Shown here: positions 20,136 through 32,893 of the stretch, piece after piece | Layout: each line of letters opens with the position of its first letter | Numbering within the stretch: the first letter of the stretch is position 1 | Assembly: GCF_002258785.1 (NCBI RefSeq) | Contig: NZ_NOYI01000002.1 | Coordinates: 1-64,000 of the forward strand | Source of the DNA: Rhodococcus sp. 06-235-1A | Lineage (GTDB): Bacteria; Actinomycetota; Actinomycetes; Mycobacteriales; Mycobacteriaceae | Reading direction: 5' to 3' | Length of the DNA: 64,000 nt | Program-made: the position numbers and the translations under genes | Notes under the pieces: model-generated | The model's input: the letters and a program-made list of their open reading frames with translations, nothing else | Databases searched by the model: none | Told to the model about the DNA's origin: nothing

Positions 20136-21239
20136 ATGCCTGCTGATTTCGGTGCCCGTCGTGGTGCCCTGCGAGAACTGTTGGCCGCCGACGGCCTCGA
20201 TTCGATGTTGATCACCGATCTGCTCAATGTCCGATACCTGACCGGATTCACCGGCTCGAATGCCGCGTTGCTGGTCGCGGCGGCCGATTCTGCAGGGGAC
20301 GAGGATCGGACGGTGATCTGCACCGACGGTCGATACGTCACTCAGGTGGCGGAGCAGGTGCCGGATCTACGCGCCGAGATCGACCGGGCATCCGCCGTGC
20401 ATCTACTTCGCACGGGTGCGCCCGGGAGCGGTGGTCGAGTGGGTTTCGAAAGCCACGTGGTGACGGTGGACGCGCACCGAGCGTGGTCCGAGCTCGACAG
20501 CGCTGTGGAGTTGGTGCGTGCACCGGGTGTCGTCGAGTCGTTGCGCATGGTCAAGGACGAGTTCGAGGTGGGGTTGCTCAGGGACGCGTGCCGCGCTGCC
20601 GACGATGCCCTTGCCCAATTGGTGAGCGGTGGCAGCATTCGCGCCGGTAGAACCGAGCGTGAGGTGGCCCGCGAACTCGAATCTGCGATGCTCGACCGCG
20701 GTGCCGATGCGATCTCGTTCGAGACCATCGTTGCTGCCGGGGCCAACTCGGCGGTCCCGCATCACCGGCCCACCGATGCGGTGCTGGCCGACGGCGACTT
20801 CGTCAAGCTCGACTTCGGTGCACTCGTCGGCGGCTACCACTCGGACATGACTCGGACCTTCGTCATCGGGACTCCCGCGCAGTGGCAGCGCGATCTGTAC
20901 GAGCTGGTGCAGCGGTCGCAGACGGCCGGTCGAGAAGCGCTGGCACCGGGAGTGACCACCGCCTCGGTCGACGCGGCGTCGCGCTCGGTGATCGAGGATG
21001 CGGGGTACGGGGAGTACTTCCTGCACGGGCTCGGCCATGGCGTGGGCCTGGAAATCCACGAAGCGCCGGGAATCGCGAAGACGAGCACCGGTACACTGCT
21101 GAGCGGTGCAGCGGTCACCGTCGAGCCGGGTGTCTACTTCTCCGGTCGCGGCGGCGTTCGGATCGAGGACACACTCGTCGTTCGCGACGGGGGTCCGGAA
21201 CTGCTCACCCTGACAAGCAAGGAACTCACGTCCGTCTAG
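20136..21239 (+). CDS. pepQ: Xaa-Pro peptidase, M24B family (PepQ-like)
   Basis: The product has 367 residues. An N-terminal creatinase-type domain (LLNVRYLTGFTGSNA) precedes an M24 'pita-bread' metallopeptidase domain. All five metal ligands can be seen: Asp in LDFGALVGGYHSD (two), His in GLGHGVGLEIHEAPG, Glu in TVEPGVYF and Glu in RIEDTLVV. It hydrolyses Xaa-Pro dipeptides or N-terminal Xaa-Pro bonds in the cytoplasm. The start at ATG 20136 is favoured by the TAATGT hexamer and by the family N-terminus. The frame is open upstream to 20058 without support. It leads the pepQ-efp-nusB group. Confidence 0.93.
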   Translation: MPADFGARRGALRELLAADGLDSMLITDLLNVRYLTGFTGSNAALLVAAADSAGDEDRTVICTDGRYVTQVAEQVPDLRAEIDRASAVHLLRTGAPGSGGRVGFESHVVTVDAHRAWSELDSAVELVRAPGVVESLRMVKDEFEVGLLRDACRAADDALAQLVSGGSIRAGRTEREVARELESAMLDRGADAISFETIVAAGANSAVPHHRPTDAVLADGDFVKLDFGALVGGYHSDMTRTFVIGTPAQWQRDLYELVQRSQTAGREALAPGVTTASVDAASRSVIEDAGYGEYFLHGLGHGVGLEIHEAPGIAKTSTGTLLSGAAVTVEPGVYFSGRGGVRIEDTLVVRDGGPELLTLTSKELTSV

Positions 21240-21315
21240 CGCGCGGGCGGGAGCGAATCCCGCACGTGACCGACGGCGCGTCACGCGCACAAACGATTGA
21301 GGAGACGCGAAGCAA

Positions 21316-21879
21316 GTGGCTTCCACCAGCGATTTCAAGAACGGACTGGTTCTCAACCTGGAGAACCAGCTGTGGTCGATCATCGAATTCCAGCACGTCA
21401 AGCCCGGCAAGGGACCCGCATTCGTGCGGACCAAGCTCAAGAACGTGCTCTCGGGCAAGGTCGTAGACAAGACGTTCAACGCCGGTGTGAAGGTCGAGAC
21501 CGCAACGGTCGACCGACGCGACATGACGTACCTGTACCACGACGGTAGCGACTACGTGTTCATGGACGCCGACACCTACGACCAGCTCTCGATCGGTGAG
21601 GCCACCGTCGGTGACGGCGCACGCTTCCTGCTCGAGAACCTGCGCGTTCAGGTCGCCATGCACGAGGGCGTTCCGCTGTACGTCGAGCTCCCCGTCACCG
21701 TCGAGCTCGAGGTCAAGCACACCGATCCCGGCCTGCAGGGCGATCGATCCACCGGCGGCACCAAGCCTGCGACCCTCGAGACCGGTGCCGAGATCTCGGT
21801 GCCCCTGTTCATCAACACCGGCGACAAGCTCAAGGTCGATTCGCGTGACGGCAACTACCTCGGGCGTGTGAACTCCTAA
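21316..21879 (+). CDS. efp: Elongation factor P
   Basis: The product has 187 residues. EF-P relieves ribosome stalling at polyproline stretches. The KOW-like N-domain carries K32 in the loop PGKGP (residues 30-34), the palindromic loop of the actinobacterial EF-P subfamily that is reported to work without lysine modification. No epmA-, epmB- or ymfI-type modification gene is nearby, in keeping with that. The OB and C-terminal domains are complete, ending [17 protein letters not shown] start at 21316, 76 bp after pepQ. Confidence 0.97.
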   Translation: MASTSDFKNGLVLNLENQLWSIIEFQHVKPGKGPAFVRTKLKNVLSGKVVDKTFNAGVKVETATVDRRDMTYLYHDGSDYVFMDADTYDQLSIGEATVGDGARFLLENLRVQVAMHEGVPLYVELPVTVELEVKHTDPGLQGDRSTGGTKPATLETGAEISVPLFINTGDKLKVDSRDGNYLGRVNS

Positions 21880-21880
21880 C

Positions 21881-22435
21881 GTGTCATCGAAGAAGTCGAC
21901 ATCCTCCGCCTCGCAGAACGGTGCGCCCGGTGCGAAGAAGCTGGGTGCGCGTCACAAGGCGCGCAAGCGTGCGGTGGACTTTCTGTTCGAGGCGGAGGCG
22001 CGCAACGTCGATCCGGTGAACCTCACCACCGAGCGCATCGAACTCGCACGGGGCGACGACACCATTGCCCCGGTCAGCGACTACACCTCAACTCTGGTCG
22101 AGGGCGTCGCGGAGAACCTGGATCGACTCGACGGCGTGATTGCCGATCACCTCAAGGATTGGACGCTCACCCGTCTGCCTGCGGTCGACCGGGCAATCCT
22201 TCGGGTCGCGGTGTGGGAGTTGTTCCATGCCACCGATGTACCGCCGGTCGTCGCCGTCGACGAGGCCGTCGAGCTGGCCAAGCAGTTGTCCACTGACGAT
22301 TCGCCCGGCTTCGTCAACGGCGTGCTGGGTCAGATCGTGTTGGTCGCGCCGCAGGTCCGTGCCGCGGCTGCGGCGGTATCGAGCCGTACGCAGACCGACG
22401 CGCCCGATGCAGCGCCGGTCGACGCCGAGCAGTGA
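21881..22435 (+). CDS. nusB: Transcription antitermination factor NusB
   Basis: The product has 184 residues. NusB with NusE binds BoxA RNA in rRNA antitermination. The conserved helical core starts near residue 25 ([20 protein letters not shown]) and includes [17 protein letters not shown] and [26 protein letters not shown] basic or Ser-rich N-terminal tail and an Ala/Asp-rich C-terminal tail extend it beyond the usual 140-160 residues. The GTG start is 1 nt after the efp stop. Confidence 0.96.
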   Translation: MSSKKSTSSASQNGAPGAKKLGARHKARKRAVDFLFEAEARNVDPVNLTTERIELARGDDTIAPVSDYTSTLVEGVAENLDRLDGVIADHLKDWTLTRLPAVDRAILRVAVWELFHATDVPPVVAVDEAVELAKQLSTDDSPGFVNGVLGQIVLVAPQVRAAAAAVSSRTQTDAPDAAPVDAEQ

Positions 22436-22461
22436 TCGGACGTTCGACGCACGTGTGACCG

Positions 22462-22501
22462 AACGCTCTGCGAGCCTGCTTCTCCTGGTTCGCAGAGCGT
22501 T
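22462..22501 (+). terminator. Hairpin terminator after nusB
   Basis: There are perfect 12-bp arms at 22462-22473 and 22490-22501 around a 16-nt loop. No long U-tract follows, as is common in actinobacteria. It separates the nusB transcript from the pyrR promoter that begins 3 nt later. Confidence 0.65.
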
Positions 22502-22503
22502 GC

Positions 22504-22509
22504 TAGGCT
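22504..22509 (+). promoter_or_regulatory. Putative -10 hexamer of the pyr operon
   Basis: TAGGCT (TANNNT) lies immediately after the nusB terminator. Initiation about 7 nt later would give a leader of about 60 nt that contains the PyrR binding-loop match. Confidence 0.5.
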
Positions 22510-22538
22510 CTACGCAGCTGTTGTCAGACATCCTTTAA

Positions 22539-24201
<1,663 letters not shown>

Positions 24202-24205
<4 letters not shown>

Positions 24206-25536
24206 CTGCATCCACTACCTCGGTTCTGCTGCGGGGCGTCCTGCTGTACGGCGAGGGCTCCGAAACCGACGTCCTGATCACCGGTGAGGCGATCGCTGCG
24301 ATCGGCTCGGACCTCGACGCCGACGGTGGCGAGGTGGTCGACGCCCGTGGTCAGGTTCTGCTGCCCGGTTTCGTCGACATGCACACGCACCTGCGCGAGC
24401 CCGGCCGAGAGGACACCGAAACGATCGAATCGGGCTCGGCAGCAGCGGCTCTGGGTGGCTACACCGCCGTGTTCGCGATGGCGAACACCGACCCGGTGGC
24501 CGACTCGGTGGTGGTGACCGACCACGTGTGGCGTCGGGGACAGGAGGTCGGCCTCGTCGACGTCCACCCCGTCGGAGCCATCACCGTCGGATTGAAGGGC
24601 AAGCAGCTCGCCGAGATGGCCACGATGGCTGCTGGAATCGGCGGAGTGAGGATGTTCTCCGACGACGGCCACTGCGTCGACGATCCGCTGATCATGCGTC
24701 GGGCATTGGAGTACTCGAGTTCTCTCGGTGTGCTCATCGCTCAGCACGCCGAGGAGCCCAGGCTGACGGTCGGTGCCGTCGCGCACGAGGGGCCGAACGC
24801 GGCCCGGCTCGGACTCGCGGGCTGGCCGCGCGCGGCAGAGGAATCGATCGTCGCACGGGACGCGCTGCTGGCCCGGGACGCCGGTGCACGAGTGCACATC
24901 TGCCATGCGTCCACCGCGGGAACCGTCGAGTTGATGAAGTGGGCACGCGGACAGGGCATTTCGATCACCGCCGAGGTCACTCCGCACCACCTGCTGCTGG
25001 ACGATTCGCGGCTCGAGACGTACGACGCGATCAACAAGGTGAACCCGCCGCTGCGTGAGAAGTCCGATGTCGAGGCCCTGCGCAAGGGCTTGGCCGACGG
25101 TGTGATCGATTGTGTGGCAACCGATCACGCTCCGCATGCCGAACAGGACAAGTGCTGTGAGTTCTCGATCGCCCGTCCCGGGATGCTCGGGCTCGAAACC
25201 GCACTGTCCATTGTCGTCGACACGATGGTGACTCCCGGTCTGCTCGATTGGCGGGGTGTGGCGCGCGTGATGAGCGAGCGTCCTGCGCAGATCGTCGGAC
25301 TTGCCGACCAGGGCCGGCCGATCGAGGTGGGCGAGATTGCCAACCTCACCGTGGTCGATCCGGACGCGAGCTGGACGGTCTCGGGCAAGAAGCTGGCCAG
25401 CGTCGCACACAACACGCCGTTCGAGGACATGACCTTCTCCTCGAAAGTGACCACGACGGTGTTGCGTGGACGAATCACCGTCCGCGACGGCGCAGTAGCA
25501 AACAGAGGCTCAGTGGCGAACAGAGCGGGAGAGTAG
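24202..25536 (+). CDS. pyrC: Dihydroorotase
   Basis: The product has 444 residues and is of the class I type. It cyclises N-carbamoyl-aspartate to dihydroorotate. Metal-binding motifs are [12 protein letters not shown] near residue 60, the His residues in AQHAEEP and HICHAS, and the Asp in [10 protein letters not shown]. The C-terminus has the typical PNLTVVDP-like segment [12 protein letters not shown] and ends with a short nonconserved tail. The ATG overlaps the pyrB stop by 4 bp. Confidence 0.96.
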
Positions 25537-25540
25537 CGCC

Positions 25541-26047
25541 GTGGACAGAGTTCTCATCGTCATCGGATTCGTCCTGTTCTGGGCACTGATGATCGCGCTG
25601 ATCTTCTGGGGTTGGCGAGGCCGGCAGAAGCGTCAGGAAGATCGCATCGGTGAATTCCCGGCCGTGCCGGACGACCTGGGTGCCACCCACATCGAGCCGA
25701 CCACCGGCCTGTACGTCGGCAGCACCATCGCGCCGAGCTGGCAGGACCGGATCGCCGTCGGCGACATCGGCCACCGCGCTACCGGTGAACTCTCCCGATA
25801 CGAGAAGGGAATTCTCCTCGATCGGAACGGCGAATCTCCCATCTGGATCCCGGCGGACTCGATTCGCGCGATCCGCACCGAACGCGGGTTGGCAGGCAAG
25901 GTCATGACCAAGGACGGTCTCCTGGTCATTCGCTGGGAGCTCCCGACGGGGACCGAGATAGACACCGGCTTCCGGGCCGACGACAAGCAGATCTACCCGG
26001 TGTGGACAGCGAGTTCCACCGGAGAAACCAAGGAGGAAACCGCGTGA
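25541..26047 (+). CDS. Membrane-anchored PH-like domain protein of the pyr operon (Rv1382-like)
   Basis: The product has 168 residues. One N-terminal membrane helix (about 4-26, VLIVIGFVLFWALMIALIFW) is followed by a basic patch and a soluble beta-rich domain of about 130 residues. The gene always sits between pyrC and carA in mycobacteria and relatives (Rv1382), where it is annotated as a conserved membrane or export protein with a PH-like fold. Role unknown. A link to pyrimidine synthesis is inferred from position only. GTG start 4 nt after the pyrC stop, and the 3' end overlaps carA by 4 bp. Confidence 0.75.
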   Translation: MDRVLIVIGFVLFWALMIALIFWGWRGRQKRQEDRIGEFPAVPDDLGATHIEPTTGLYVGSTIAPSWQDRIAVGDIGHRATGELSRYEKGILLDRNGESPIWIPADSIRAIRTERGLAGKVMTKDGLLVIRWELPTGTEIDTGFRADDKQIYPVWTASSTGETKEETA

Positions 26048-27174
26048 ACAGCGCAGTTCTTGTTCTGGAGGACGGCCGAACATTCCGCGGCACCACATTC
26101 GGCGCACAGGGGCGCACCCTCGGCGAGGCCGTGTTCTGTACCGGAATGACCGGGTACCAGGAGACCCTCACCGACCCGAGCTATCACCGACAGATCGTCG
26201 TCGCGACCGCGCCCCAGATCGGTAACACCGGCTGGAACCAAGAGGACGGCGAAGCCGCCAGTGCCCAGGATCCCAACAAGATCTGGGTCGCCGGGTACGT
26301 CGTGCGGGATCCGGCGCGCCGCATCTCGAGCTGGCGCTCGACCGGATCTCTGCAGGATCAGCTCGAAGCCCAGAACGTCGTGGGCATCGCCGGAATCGAC
26401 ACGCGCGCGTTGGTACGGCACCTGCGCACCCGCGGCTCGATGCGAGCGGGAGTGTTCTCGGGCGACGCACTCGGCACCTCGGACGAGATGCTGGCGCAGG
26501 TGGTCGGTCAGCCGTCGATGCTCGGTGCCGACCTCGCCGGTGAGGTGACCACGGGAGCCGGCTACACCATCGAGCCGACCGGCGATGCTCGATTCACCGT
26601 CGTCGCAGTCGACCTCGGTATCAAGACCAATACTCCCCGGATGTTCGCCGAGCGCGGTATCCGTGTGCACGTGGTGCCCTCGAATACCACCATCGAGCAG
26701 GTACTCGAGTTGAACCCAGACGGTGTCTTCCTCTCGAACGGCCCGGGAGACCCCGCCACGGCCGACACCAGCGTCGCCTTGACCAGGCAGGTGCTCGAAC
26801 GTGAGCTGCCGCTGTTCGGTATCTGCTTCGGCAACCAGATCTTCGGGCGGGCGCTGGGCCGAGGCACGTACAAGATGAAGTTCGGCCACCGCGGCATGAA
26901 CATCCCGGTGATCGAGCACACCACCGGCCGCATCGCGATCACCGCACAGAACCACGGATTCGCGCTCGAAGGTGAAGCAGGCGAGGAGTTCGACACCGAT
27001 TTCGGTCGAGCCCGCATCAGCCACACGTGTGCCAACGACGGCACGGTGGAGGGCGTCGAACTGATCGGCGGCAGCGCTTTCTCGGTGCAGTACCACCCCG
27101 AGGCCGCGGCAGGCCCACACGATGCCGCCTACCTCTTCGACCGTTTCACCAGCGTCCTTCAGGAGAAGAAGTAA
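26044..27174 (+). CDS. carA: Carbamoyl-phosphate synthase, small (glutaminase) subunit
   Basis: The product has 376 residues. It hydrolyses glutamine and passes ammonia to CarB. The N-terminal CarA domain ([16 protein letters not shown]) is followed by a class I glutamine amidotransferase domain with the nucleophile Cys in LFGICFGNQ and the His-Glu pair in [13 protein letters not shown]. The GTG at 26044 is used because it overlaps the upstream stop (GTGA), gives the normal length and is preceded by AAGGAGG. Operon member between the Rv1382-like gene and carB. Confidence 0.97.
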   Translation: MNSAVLVLEDGRTFRGTTFGAQGRTLGEAVFCTGMTGYQETLTDPSYHRQIVVATAPQIGNTGWNQEDGEAASAQDPNKIWVAGYVVRDPARRISSWRSTGSLQDQLEAQNVVGIAGIDTRALVRHLRTRGSMRAGVFSGDALGTSDEMLAQVVGQPSMLGADLAGEVTTGAGYTIEPTGDARFTVVAVDLGIKTNTPRMFAERGIRVHVVPSNTTIEQVLELNPDGVFLSNGPGDPATADTSVALTRQVLERELPLFGICFGNQIFGRALGRGTYKMKFGHRGMNIPVIEHTTGRIAITAQNHGFALEGEAGEEFDTDFGRARISHTCANDGTVEGVELIGGSAFSVQYHPEAAAGPHDAAYLFDRFTSVLQEKK

Positions 27175-30100
27175 TGCCACGCCGCACAGACCTGAACCAC
27201 GTCCTGGTCATCGGATCGGGCCCGATCGTCATTGGTCAGGCCTGCGAGTTCGACTACTCCGGCACCCAGGCCTGCCGGGTGCTCCGCGAGGAGGGGCTCC
27301 GCGTCAGCCTGGTCAATTCCAACCCTGCGACGATCATGACCGACCCCGAATTCGCCGACGCCACCTACGTCGAGCCGATCACCGCGCAGTTCATCGAGAA
27401 GATCTTCGCCCGCGAAGCCGAGCAGGGGCACCCCATCCAAGCCGTGCTCGCCACCCTGGGTGGACAGACAGCTCTCAATGCCGCTGTTGCACTGCATGAT
27501 CAGGGCATTCTCACCAAGTACGGCGTGGAGCTCATCGGTGCCGACTTCGACGCCATCCAGCGCGGCGAGGACCGGCAGAAGTTCAAGGACATCGTCGCCA
27601 AGGTCGGCGGAGAGTCCGCCAAGTCGGCCGTCTGCTACACGATGGACGAGGTCCGGGCGACCGTCGCCGAGCTCGGTTTTCCGGTGGTCGTGCGGCCGTC
27701 GTTCACCATGGGTGGTCTCGGATCCGGACTTGCCTACAACGACGAGGACCTGACTCGGATCGCCGGTGGTGGGCTGGCCGCGTCGCCATCGGCGAACGTC
27801 CTCATCGAGGAGTCGATCCTCGGGTGGAAGGAATACGAGCTCGAGCTCATGCGCGACGGCCGCGACAATGTGGTCATCGTGTGTTCCATCGAGAACGTCG
27901 ACCCGGTCGGCGTGCACACCGGTGACTCGGTGACCGTCGCGCCCGCGATGACGCTGACCGACCGCGAGTACCAGAAGATGCGCGACCTCTCGATCGACAT
28001 CCTGCGCGAGGTGGGCGTCGACACCGGCGGCTGCAACATCCAGTTCGCGATGGACCCAGCGGACGGTCGCCTCGTCGTCATCGAGATGAACCCGCGGGTG
28101 TCCCGGTCCTCGGCCCTGGCGTCGAAGGCGACCGGGTATCCCATCGCCAAGATGGCGGCCAAGCTGGCCATCGGCTACACCCTCGACGAGATCGTCAACG
28201 ACATCACCCGCGAGACCCCGGCGTGCTTCGAGCCGACCTTGGACTACGTGGTCGTCAAGGCTCCGAGGTTCGCGTTCGAGAAGTTCCCGGGCGCCGACGG
28301 AACGCTGACCACGACGATGAAGTCCGTCGGTGAGGCGATGTCGATCGGACGCAACTTCACCGAGGCCTTCGGCAAGGTGATGCGCTCGCTCGAAACCAAG
28401 CGCGCGGGCTACTGGACCGGTCCCGAGGTCGAGGCCGAGAGCCTCGAGGCGCTGCTGCAGGATCTCTCCGTTCCTCAGGACGGTCGGATGTACGGGATCG
28501 AGAAGGCCTTCGCGATGGGTGCCACTCTCGAGCAGCTGTTCGAGGCGACCAAGATCGATCCGTGGTTCCTCGATCAGTTCCAGCAGATCCACGAACTCGG
28601 CGTGCAGGTTCGCGAGGCTGCCGAATTCGACGAGGCGCTGCTGCGGCAGGCTAAGTACCACGGCCTGTCCGATCGCCAGATCGCGGCTCTGCGCCCCGAA
28701 CTCGGCGGCGAGGACGGCGTGCGCGGCCTGCGCGACGAGCTCGGTGTGCACCCGGTCTACAAGACGGTCGATACCTGCGCGGCCGAATTCGAGGCCAAGA
28801 CGCCGTACCACTACGGCACCTACGAACTGGACCCCGAGGCCGAGTCCGAGGTCACCCCGCAGCCGGACCGCCCCAAGGTGCTCATCCTGGGCTCGGGGCC
28901 CAACCGGATCGGTCAGGGCATCGAGTTCGACTACAGCTGTGTGCACGCGGCACTGACGTTGTCCGAGGCCGGCTACGAGACGGTCATGGTCAACTGCAAC
29001 CCCGAGACCGTCTCCACCGACTACGACACCGCGGACCGCCTGTACTTCGAGCCGCTCACGTTCGAGGACGTGCTCGAGGTGTATCGGGCCGAGGCCGCGT
29101 CGGGGACCGTGCGCGGCGTCATCGTGCAGCTGGGCGGCCAGACTCCACTGGGACTGGCCAAGAGGCTGAAGGCCGCAGGCGTCCCGATCGTCGGAACATC
29201 GCCCGAGGCAATCGATCTGGCCGAGGATCGCGGCGAATTCGGCAAGGTGCTCGATGCCGCGGGCCTTCCGGCAGCGAAGTACGGCACCGCGACCACGTTC
29301 GACGGCGCCCGCGAGATCGCTGCAGGAATCGGTTACCCGGTGCTGGTGCGTCCTTCGTACGTTCTCGGCGGACGCGGCATGGAGATCGTGTACGACGAGG
29401 CCTCGCTCGCGACGTACATCTCCAACGCGACGGAGATCTCGGACGACCGTCCGGTGCTGGTCGATCGATTCCTCGAAGATGCGGTCGAAATCGATGTCGA
29501 CGCGCTGTGCGACGGCACCGAGGTCTACATCGGCGGCATCATGGAACACATCGAGGAGGCCGGTATCCACTCCGGCGACTCGGCGTGCGCGTTGCCGCCG
29601 ATCACGCTCGGGAAGACCGACATCGAGAACGTCCGACGGTCCACCGAGGCTCTCGCGAAGGGCATCGGCGTGCGCGGCCTGCTCAACGTGCAGTACGCGC
29701 TCAAGGACGACATCCTGTACGTCCTCGAGGCCAACCCGCGCGCGAGCCGGACGGTTCCGTTCGTCTCCAAGGCGACTGCCGTACAGCTCGCGAAGGCCTG
29801 TGCCCGAGTGATGCTGGGGGAGAGCATCGCCGAGCTGCGGACCGCAGGCATCCTGCCCGAGACCGGGGACGGTGGCACCGTCCCGGCCGGTGCCCCGATC
29901 GCAGTGAAGGAAGCGGTGTTGCCCTTCAACCGGTTCCGTCGTGCGGACGGAACCGGAGTGGACACCCTGCTCAGCCCGGAGATGAAGTCCACCGGCGAGG
30001 TGATGGGAATCGACTTCGACTTCGGCACCGCATTCGCGAAGAGCCAGACCGCTGCGTACGGCTCGTTGCCTGCCGGTGGCGCGGTCTTCGTGTCGGTTGC

Positions 30101-30515
30101 CAACAAGGACAAGCGGTCGCTGATCTTCCCGGTCAAGCGACTCGCGGATCTGGGCTTCACCATCCTGGCGACCGAGGGGACCGCAGATGTCCTGCGGCGC
30201 AACGGAATCAAGTGTGAGCAGGTGTACAAGCAGTCGGGTGAGGATGTGCCCGAGGGGGAGCGGACGATCGTCGACCGCATCCTGGCAGGCGACATCGCCA
30301 TGGTGATCAACACTCCGTACGGAAACTCCGGCCCTCGCGTCGACGGGTACGAGATTCGTAGCGCCGCGGTGGCGCAGAACATTCCGTGCATCACCACGGT
30401 GCAGGGCGCGTCGGCTGCCGTGCAGGGCATCGAAGCCGGTATCGCCGGAGGAATCGGTGTTCGCTCGCTGCAGGATCTGCATGCCGGGCTGAAGGAAGGT
30501 CTGGTTCTGCCATGA
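27174..30515 (+). CDS. carB: Carbamoyl-phosphate synthase, large subunit
   Basis: The product has 1113 residues, normal length (E. coli 1073). Two homologous ATP-grasp halves make carboxyphosphate and phosphorylate carbamate. The N-half shows [19 protein letters not shown] and [21 protein letters not shown]. The C-half shows [18 protein letters not shown] and [22 protein letters not shown]-terminal MGS-like allosteric domain follows ([22 protein letters not shown]), where UMP or other effectors bind. The ATG shares one base with the carA stop (TAATG), with AGGAGA upstream. Confidence 0.98.
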   Translation: MPRRTDLNHVLVIGSGPIVIGQACEFDYSGTQACRVLREEGLRVSLVNSNPATIMTDPEFADATYVEPITAQFIEKIFAREAEQGHPIQAVLATLGGQTALNAAVALHDQGILTKYGVELIGADFDAIQRGEDRQKFKDIVAKVGGESAKSAVCYTMDEVRATVAELGFPVVVRPSFTMGGLGSGLAYNDEDLTRIAGGGLAASPSANVLIEESILGWKEYELELMRDGRDNVVIVCSIENVDPVGVHTGDSVTVAPAMTLTDREYQKMRDLSIDILREVGVDTGGCNIQFAMDPADGRLVVIEMNPRVSRSSALASKATGYPIAKMAAKLAIGYTLDEIVNDITRETPACFEPTLDYVVVKAPRFAFEKFPGADGTLTTTMKSVGEAMSIGRNFTEAFGKVMRSLETKRAGYWTGPEVEAESLEALLQDLSVPQDGRMYGIEKAFAMGATLEQLFEATKIDPWFLDQFQQIHELGVQVREAAEFDEALLRQAKYHGLSDRQIAALRPELGGEDGVRGLRDELGVHPVYKTVDTCAAEFEAKTPYHYGTYELDPEAESEVTPQPDRPKVLILGSGPNRIGQGIEFDYSCVHAALTLSEAGYETVMVNCNPETVSTDYDTADRLYFEPLTFEDVLEVYRAEAASGTVRGVIVQLGGQTPLGLAKRLKAAGVPIVGTSPEAIDLAEDRGEFGKVLDAAGLPAAKYGTATTFDGAREIAAGIGYPVLVRPSYVLGGRGMEIVYDEASLATYISNATEISDDRPVLVDRFLEDAVEIDVDALCDGTEVYIGGIMEHIEEAGIHSGDSACALPPITLGKTDIENVRRSTEALAKGIGVRGLLNVQYALKDDILYVLEANPRASRTVPFVSKATAVQLAKACARVMLGESIAELRTAGILPETGDGGTVPAGAPIAVKEAVLPFNRFRRADGTGVDTLLSPEMKSTGEVMGIDFDFGTAFAKSQTAAYGSLPAGGAVFVSVANKDKRSLIFPVKRLADLGFTILATEGTADVLRRNGIKCEQVYKQSGEDVPEGERTIVDRILAGDIAMVINTPYGNSGPRVDGYEIRSAAVAQNIPCITTVQGASAAVQGIEAGIAGGIGVRSLQDLHAGLKEGLVLP

Positions 30516-31339
30516 GTCACCGGAGTTGGTCGGATCGGGTGCGTTCGGCGGTCGCGGCGCGCGGTCGACTGTGTGTCGGCATCGATCCGCATCCGGCTCT
30601 GCTCGAGGCCTGGGACCTGCCACGGTCGGCGGACGGTCTCGAGGTGTTCGCCGAGCTGTGCGTCGAGGCGTTCGTCGGCGAGGTGTCGATCGTCAAGCCT
30701 CAGGTGGCGTTCTTCGAGGCGTACGGATCTGCCGGGTACGCGGTGCTCGAGCGCACCGTCAGTGTGTTGCGCGACGCGGGCACGCTGGTGATCGCCGATG
30801 CGAAGCGCGGCGATATCGGCACCACGATGGACGCGTACGCCCAGGCCTGGCTCGAACCCGAGTCGCCGTTGTCGTCCGATGCCGTCACGGTGTCGCCGTA
30901 CCTGGGTTTCGATTCCCTGGGGGAGACCGTCGAGCGAGCGGTACGACACCAGCGTGGTCTGTTCGTGCTGGCTCGGACCTCGAACGCGGAGGGGACGGGC
31001 CTCCAGCAGGCTGCGACGTCGAACGGCGCCTCGGTGGCTCAGACGATCGTCGACGCGGCAGCTGCGCGCAACCGCGTCGATGCCGACACGGTGGGGATCG
31101 TCGTCGGCGCCACTCGTGATCATGGTCTCGATCTGGCGAACTACACCGGTCCGATCCTCGCACCGGGTCTGGGGGCACAGGGAGCGACGATTGCCGATCT
31201 CGCGGAGATCTTCCGCGATTCGCGTGAGCTGTTGCTGCCCAACTCCTCTCGCGGTGTCCTTGCCGCTGGCCCGTCGGTGACGGCGTTACGCGACGCGGCG
31301 ACGCGACTGCGTGACGAGATCGAAGCCGGTCTCGCGTAG
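30512..31339 (+). CDS. pyrF: Orotidine-5'-phosphate decarboxylase, type 2
   Basis: The product has 275 residues. It decarboxylates OMP to UMP, the last step of de novo synthesis. The short-chain core has [29 protein letters not shown] and [15 protein letters not shown], where Asp and Lys form the catalytic array. Near the end are VGATRDH and [10 protein letters not shown]. This is the mycobacterial long type 2 form. The ATG overlaps the carB stop by 4 bp. pyrD and pyrE are not in the window. Confidence 0.96.
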   Translation: MSHRSWSDRVRSAVAARGRLCVGIDPHPALLEAWDLPRSADGLEVFAELCVEAFVGEVSIVKPQVAFFEAYGSAGYAVLERTVSVLRDAGTLVIADAKRGDIGTTMDAYAQAWLEPESPLSSDAVTVSPYLGFDSLGETVERAVRHQRGLFVLARTSNAEGTGLQQAATSNGASVAQTIVDAAAARNRVDADTVGIVVGATRDHGLDLANYTGPILAPGLGAQGATIADLAEIFRDSRELLLPNSSRGVLAAGPSVTALRDAATRLRDEIEAGLA

Positions 31340-31554
31340 TCGATGCTTCGGCGCTTCGGCGCTCGGGGCCGAGTTAGCGATGCACGCGGGTCGTCGGTAC
31401 GGTCGCTAACGCTGCCGCAGAACAGCCCGGGACAGACCTCGCCGATTGCCGATGGTCGGAGCCGCGGTCCGTGGCGGTGAATTACCGATGGTCGGCGTAC
31501 CGATCGAGATCGATACGCCGTATCGCCCAGAACGAGAAGACGGAGGAACCGACA
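31340..31554 (+). promoter_or_regulatory. mihF upstream region with several repeats
   Basis: This 215-bp noncoding stretch holds inverted arms GTTAGCGA/TCGCTAAC (31373-31380, 31403-31410). It also has a direct repeat ATTRCCGATGGTCGG at 31445-31459 and 31481-31495 (14 of 15 identical, 36 bp apart), and the palindrome CGATACGCCGTATCG at 31511-31525. They may be operator or leader structures for the nucleoid protein gene mihF, which is strongly growth-phase dependent in relatives. No clear -10 can be assigned. Confidence 0.4.
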
Positions 31555-31875
31555 ATGGCCCTTCCCCAGTTGACCCCCGAGCAGCGCGCCGCTGCCCTCG
31601 AGAAGGCAGCTATCGCGAGGAAAGCGCGCGCCGAGCTCAAGGAGCGTCTCAAGCGCGGTGGCACCGATCTCAAGCAGGTGCTCAAGGATGCCGAGACGGA
31701 CGAGATTCTCGGAAAGATGAAGGTGTCCGCGTTGCTCGAGGCCCTGCCGAAGGTGGGCAAGGTCAAGGCCGCAGAACTGATGACGGAACTGGAAATCGCG
31801 CCCACCCGTCGACTGCGTGGTCTCGGGGATCGGCAGCGCAAGGCGCTGTTGACGAAGTTCGATTTCGAGGCCTGA
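31555..31875 (+). CDS. mihF: Integration host factor, actinobacterial type (mIHF)
   Basis: The product has 106 residues, the length of the functional mIHF core. mIHF is a nucleoid-associated protein of actinobacteria unrelated to enterobacterial IHF. The DNA-binding part has the helix-two-turns-helix segment [16 protein letters not shown] followed by [14 protein letters not shown]. The N-terminal helix is [20 protein letters not shown]. The ATG at 31555 has GGAGG at 31542-31546. The open frame begins earlier (31471), but that part lacks a ribosome site and is not conserved-looking. gmk follows after 5 nt. Confidence 0.95.
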   Translation: MALPQLTPEQRAAALEKAAIARKARAELKERLKRGGTDLKQVLKDAETDEILGKMKVSALLEALPKVGKVKAAELMTELEIAPTRRLRGLGDRQRKALLTKFDFEA

Positions 31876-31880
31876 CGACG

Positions 31881-32492
31881 GTGAGTGACACTGCGGCGAC
31901 ATCGGCTCCGGCGACCGAGCGGGGCCGGTTGGTGGTGCTGTCCGGCCCCTCCGGCGTCGGCAAGTCCAGTGTCGTTCGGCTCGTGCGCGCGGCGCTTCCC
32001 GAGCTGGTCTTCAGCGTCTCGGTCACGACGCGATCGCCACGGCCGGGCGAGACCGACGGTCAGGACTACCACTTCGTGTCGGCCGACGAGTTCGACCGGA
32101 TGATCGCCGACGGTGAGCTCCTCGAGTGGGCGAGCATTCACGGTGGTCTGCAACGATCCGGTACTCCGGCCGCGCCGGTGAACGCTGCATTGGAAGCCGG
32201 TAGCCCGGTGTTGCTCGAGCTCGATCTGGCCGGTGCCCGCGCGGTGCGGGTGTCCAAGCCCGAGGCTCTGCTGGTGTTCATGGCCCCGCCCACGTGGGAC
32301 GATCTGGTCTCCCGCCTGGTCGGCCGCGCGACGGAGGAGAGTGCGGCTACCGAGCGTCGGCTGGAGACCGCACGGGTGGAATTGGCCGCACAGGACGAGT
32401 TCGACACGGTGGTTGTCAATACCGATGTCGACCATTCGTGCGAACAGTTGGTATCCTTGTTGGTCGGTAGGTCGTCGGTCGGCAACAGTTGA
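31881..32492 (+). CDS. gmk: Guanylate kinase
   Basis: The product has 203 residues. It phosphorylates GMP to GDP. The P-loop is [10 protein letters not shown] near residue 20. GMP-binding residues lie in [19 protein letters not shown] and LEWASIHG. The LID region contains [13 protein letters not shown] at 31881 is selected because the upstream part of the open frame lies antisense-like over mihF in another frame. Order mihF-gmk-rpoZ is standard for actinobacteria. Confidence 0.96.
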   Translation: MSDTAATSAPATERGRLVVLSGPSGVGKSSVVRLVRAALPELVFSVSVTTRSPRPGETDGQDYHFVSADEFDRMIADGELLEWASIHGGLQRSGTPAAPVNAALEAGSPVLLELDLAGARAVRVSKPEALLVFMAPPTWDDLVSRLVGRATEESAATERRLETARVELAAQDEFDTVVVNTDVDHSCEQLVSLLVGRSSVGNS

Positions 32493-32564
32493 CCAGTTTC
32501 ACGGCGCACGAGGCCCCGACCAGCTAGTTCGTAGCACCAACGATGCAATTTCAGGAGATCATCA

Positions 32565-32870
32565 GTGAGCAGCATTTCAGCGGCCGTTTCCGACTTCGAC
32601 GGACGCAGCGCTCTGCCGGCCTACGACACGCCGCTCGGCATCACCAATCCACCCATCGACGAGCTGCTCGCCCGCACCTCGTCCAAGTACGCTCTGGTGA
32701 TCTACGCGGCCAAGCGTGCGCGCCAGATCAACGACTACTACAACCAGCTCGGTGACGGCATCCTGGAGTACGTGGGACCGCTGGTCGAGCCGGGTCTGCA
32801 GGAGAAGCCGCTGTCGATCGCTCTTCGCGAGATCCACGCAGACCTTCTCGAGCACACCGAAGGCGAATAA
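32565..32870 (+). CDS. rpoZ: RNA polymerase omega subunit
   Basis: The product has 101 residues. Omega helps assemble and stabilise the beta-prime subunit. The family core is [20 protein letters not shown] followed by [17 protein letters not shown] and [14 protein letters not shown] start at 32565 with AGGAGA at 32553-32558. The gene is 72 bp after gmk and 23 bp before coaBC. Confidence 0.96.
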   Translation: MSSISAAVSDFDGRSALPAYDTPLGITNPPIDELLARTSSKYALVIYAAKRARQINDYYNQLGDGILEYVGPLVEPGLQEKPLSIALREIHADLLEHTEGE

Positions 32871-32893
32871 GAACCTCACAGAGGACATCTGAC

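Noticed and set aside
27159..30623. 1154-codon minus-strand ORF covering carB
   Set aside because: Shadow caused by third-position GC bias in carB; no family features.
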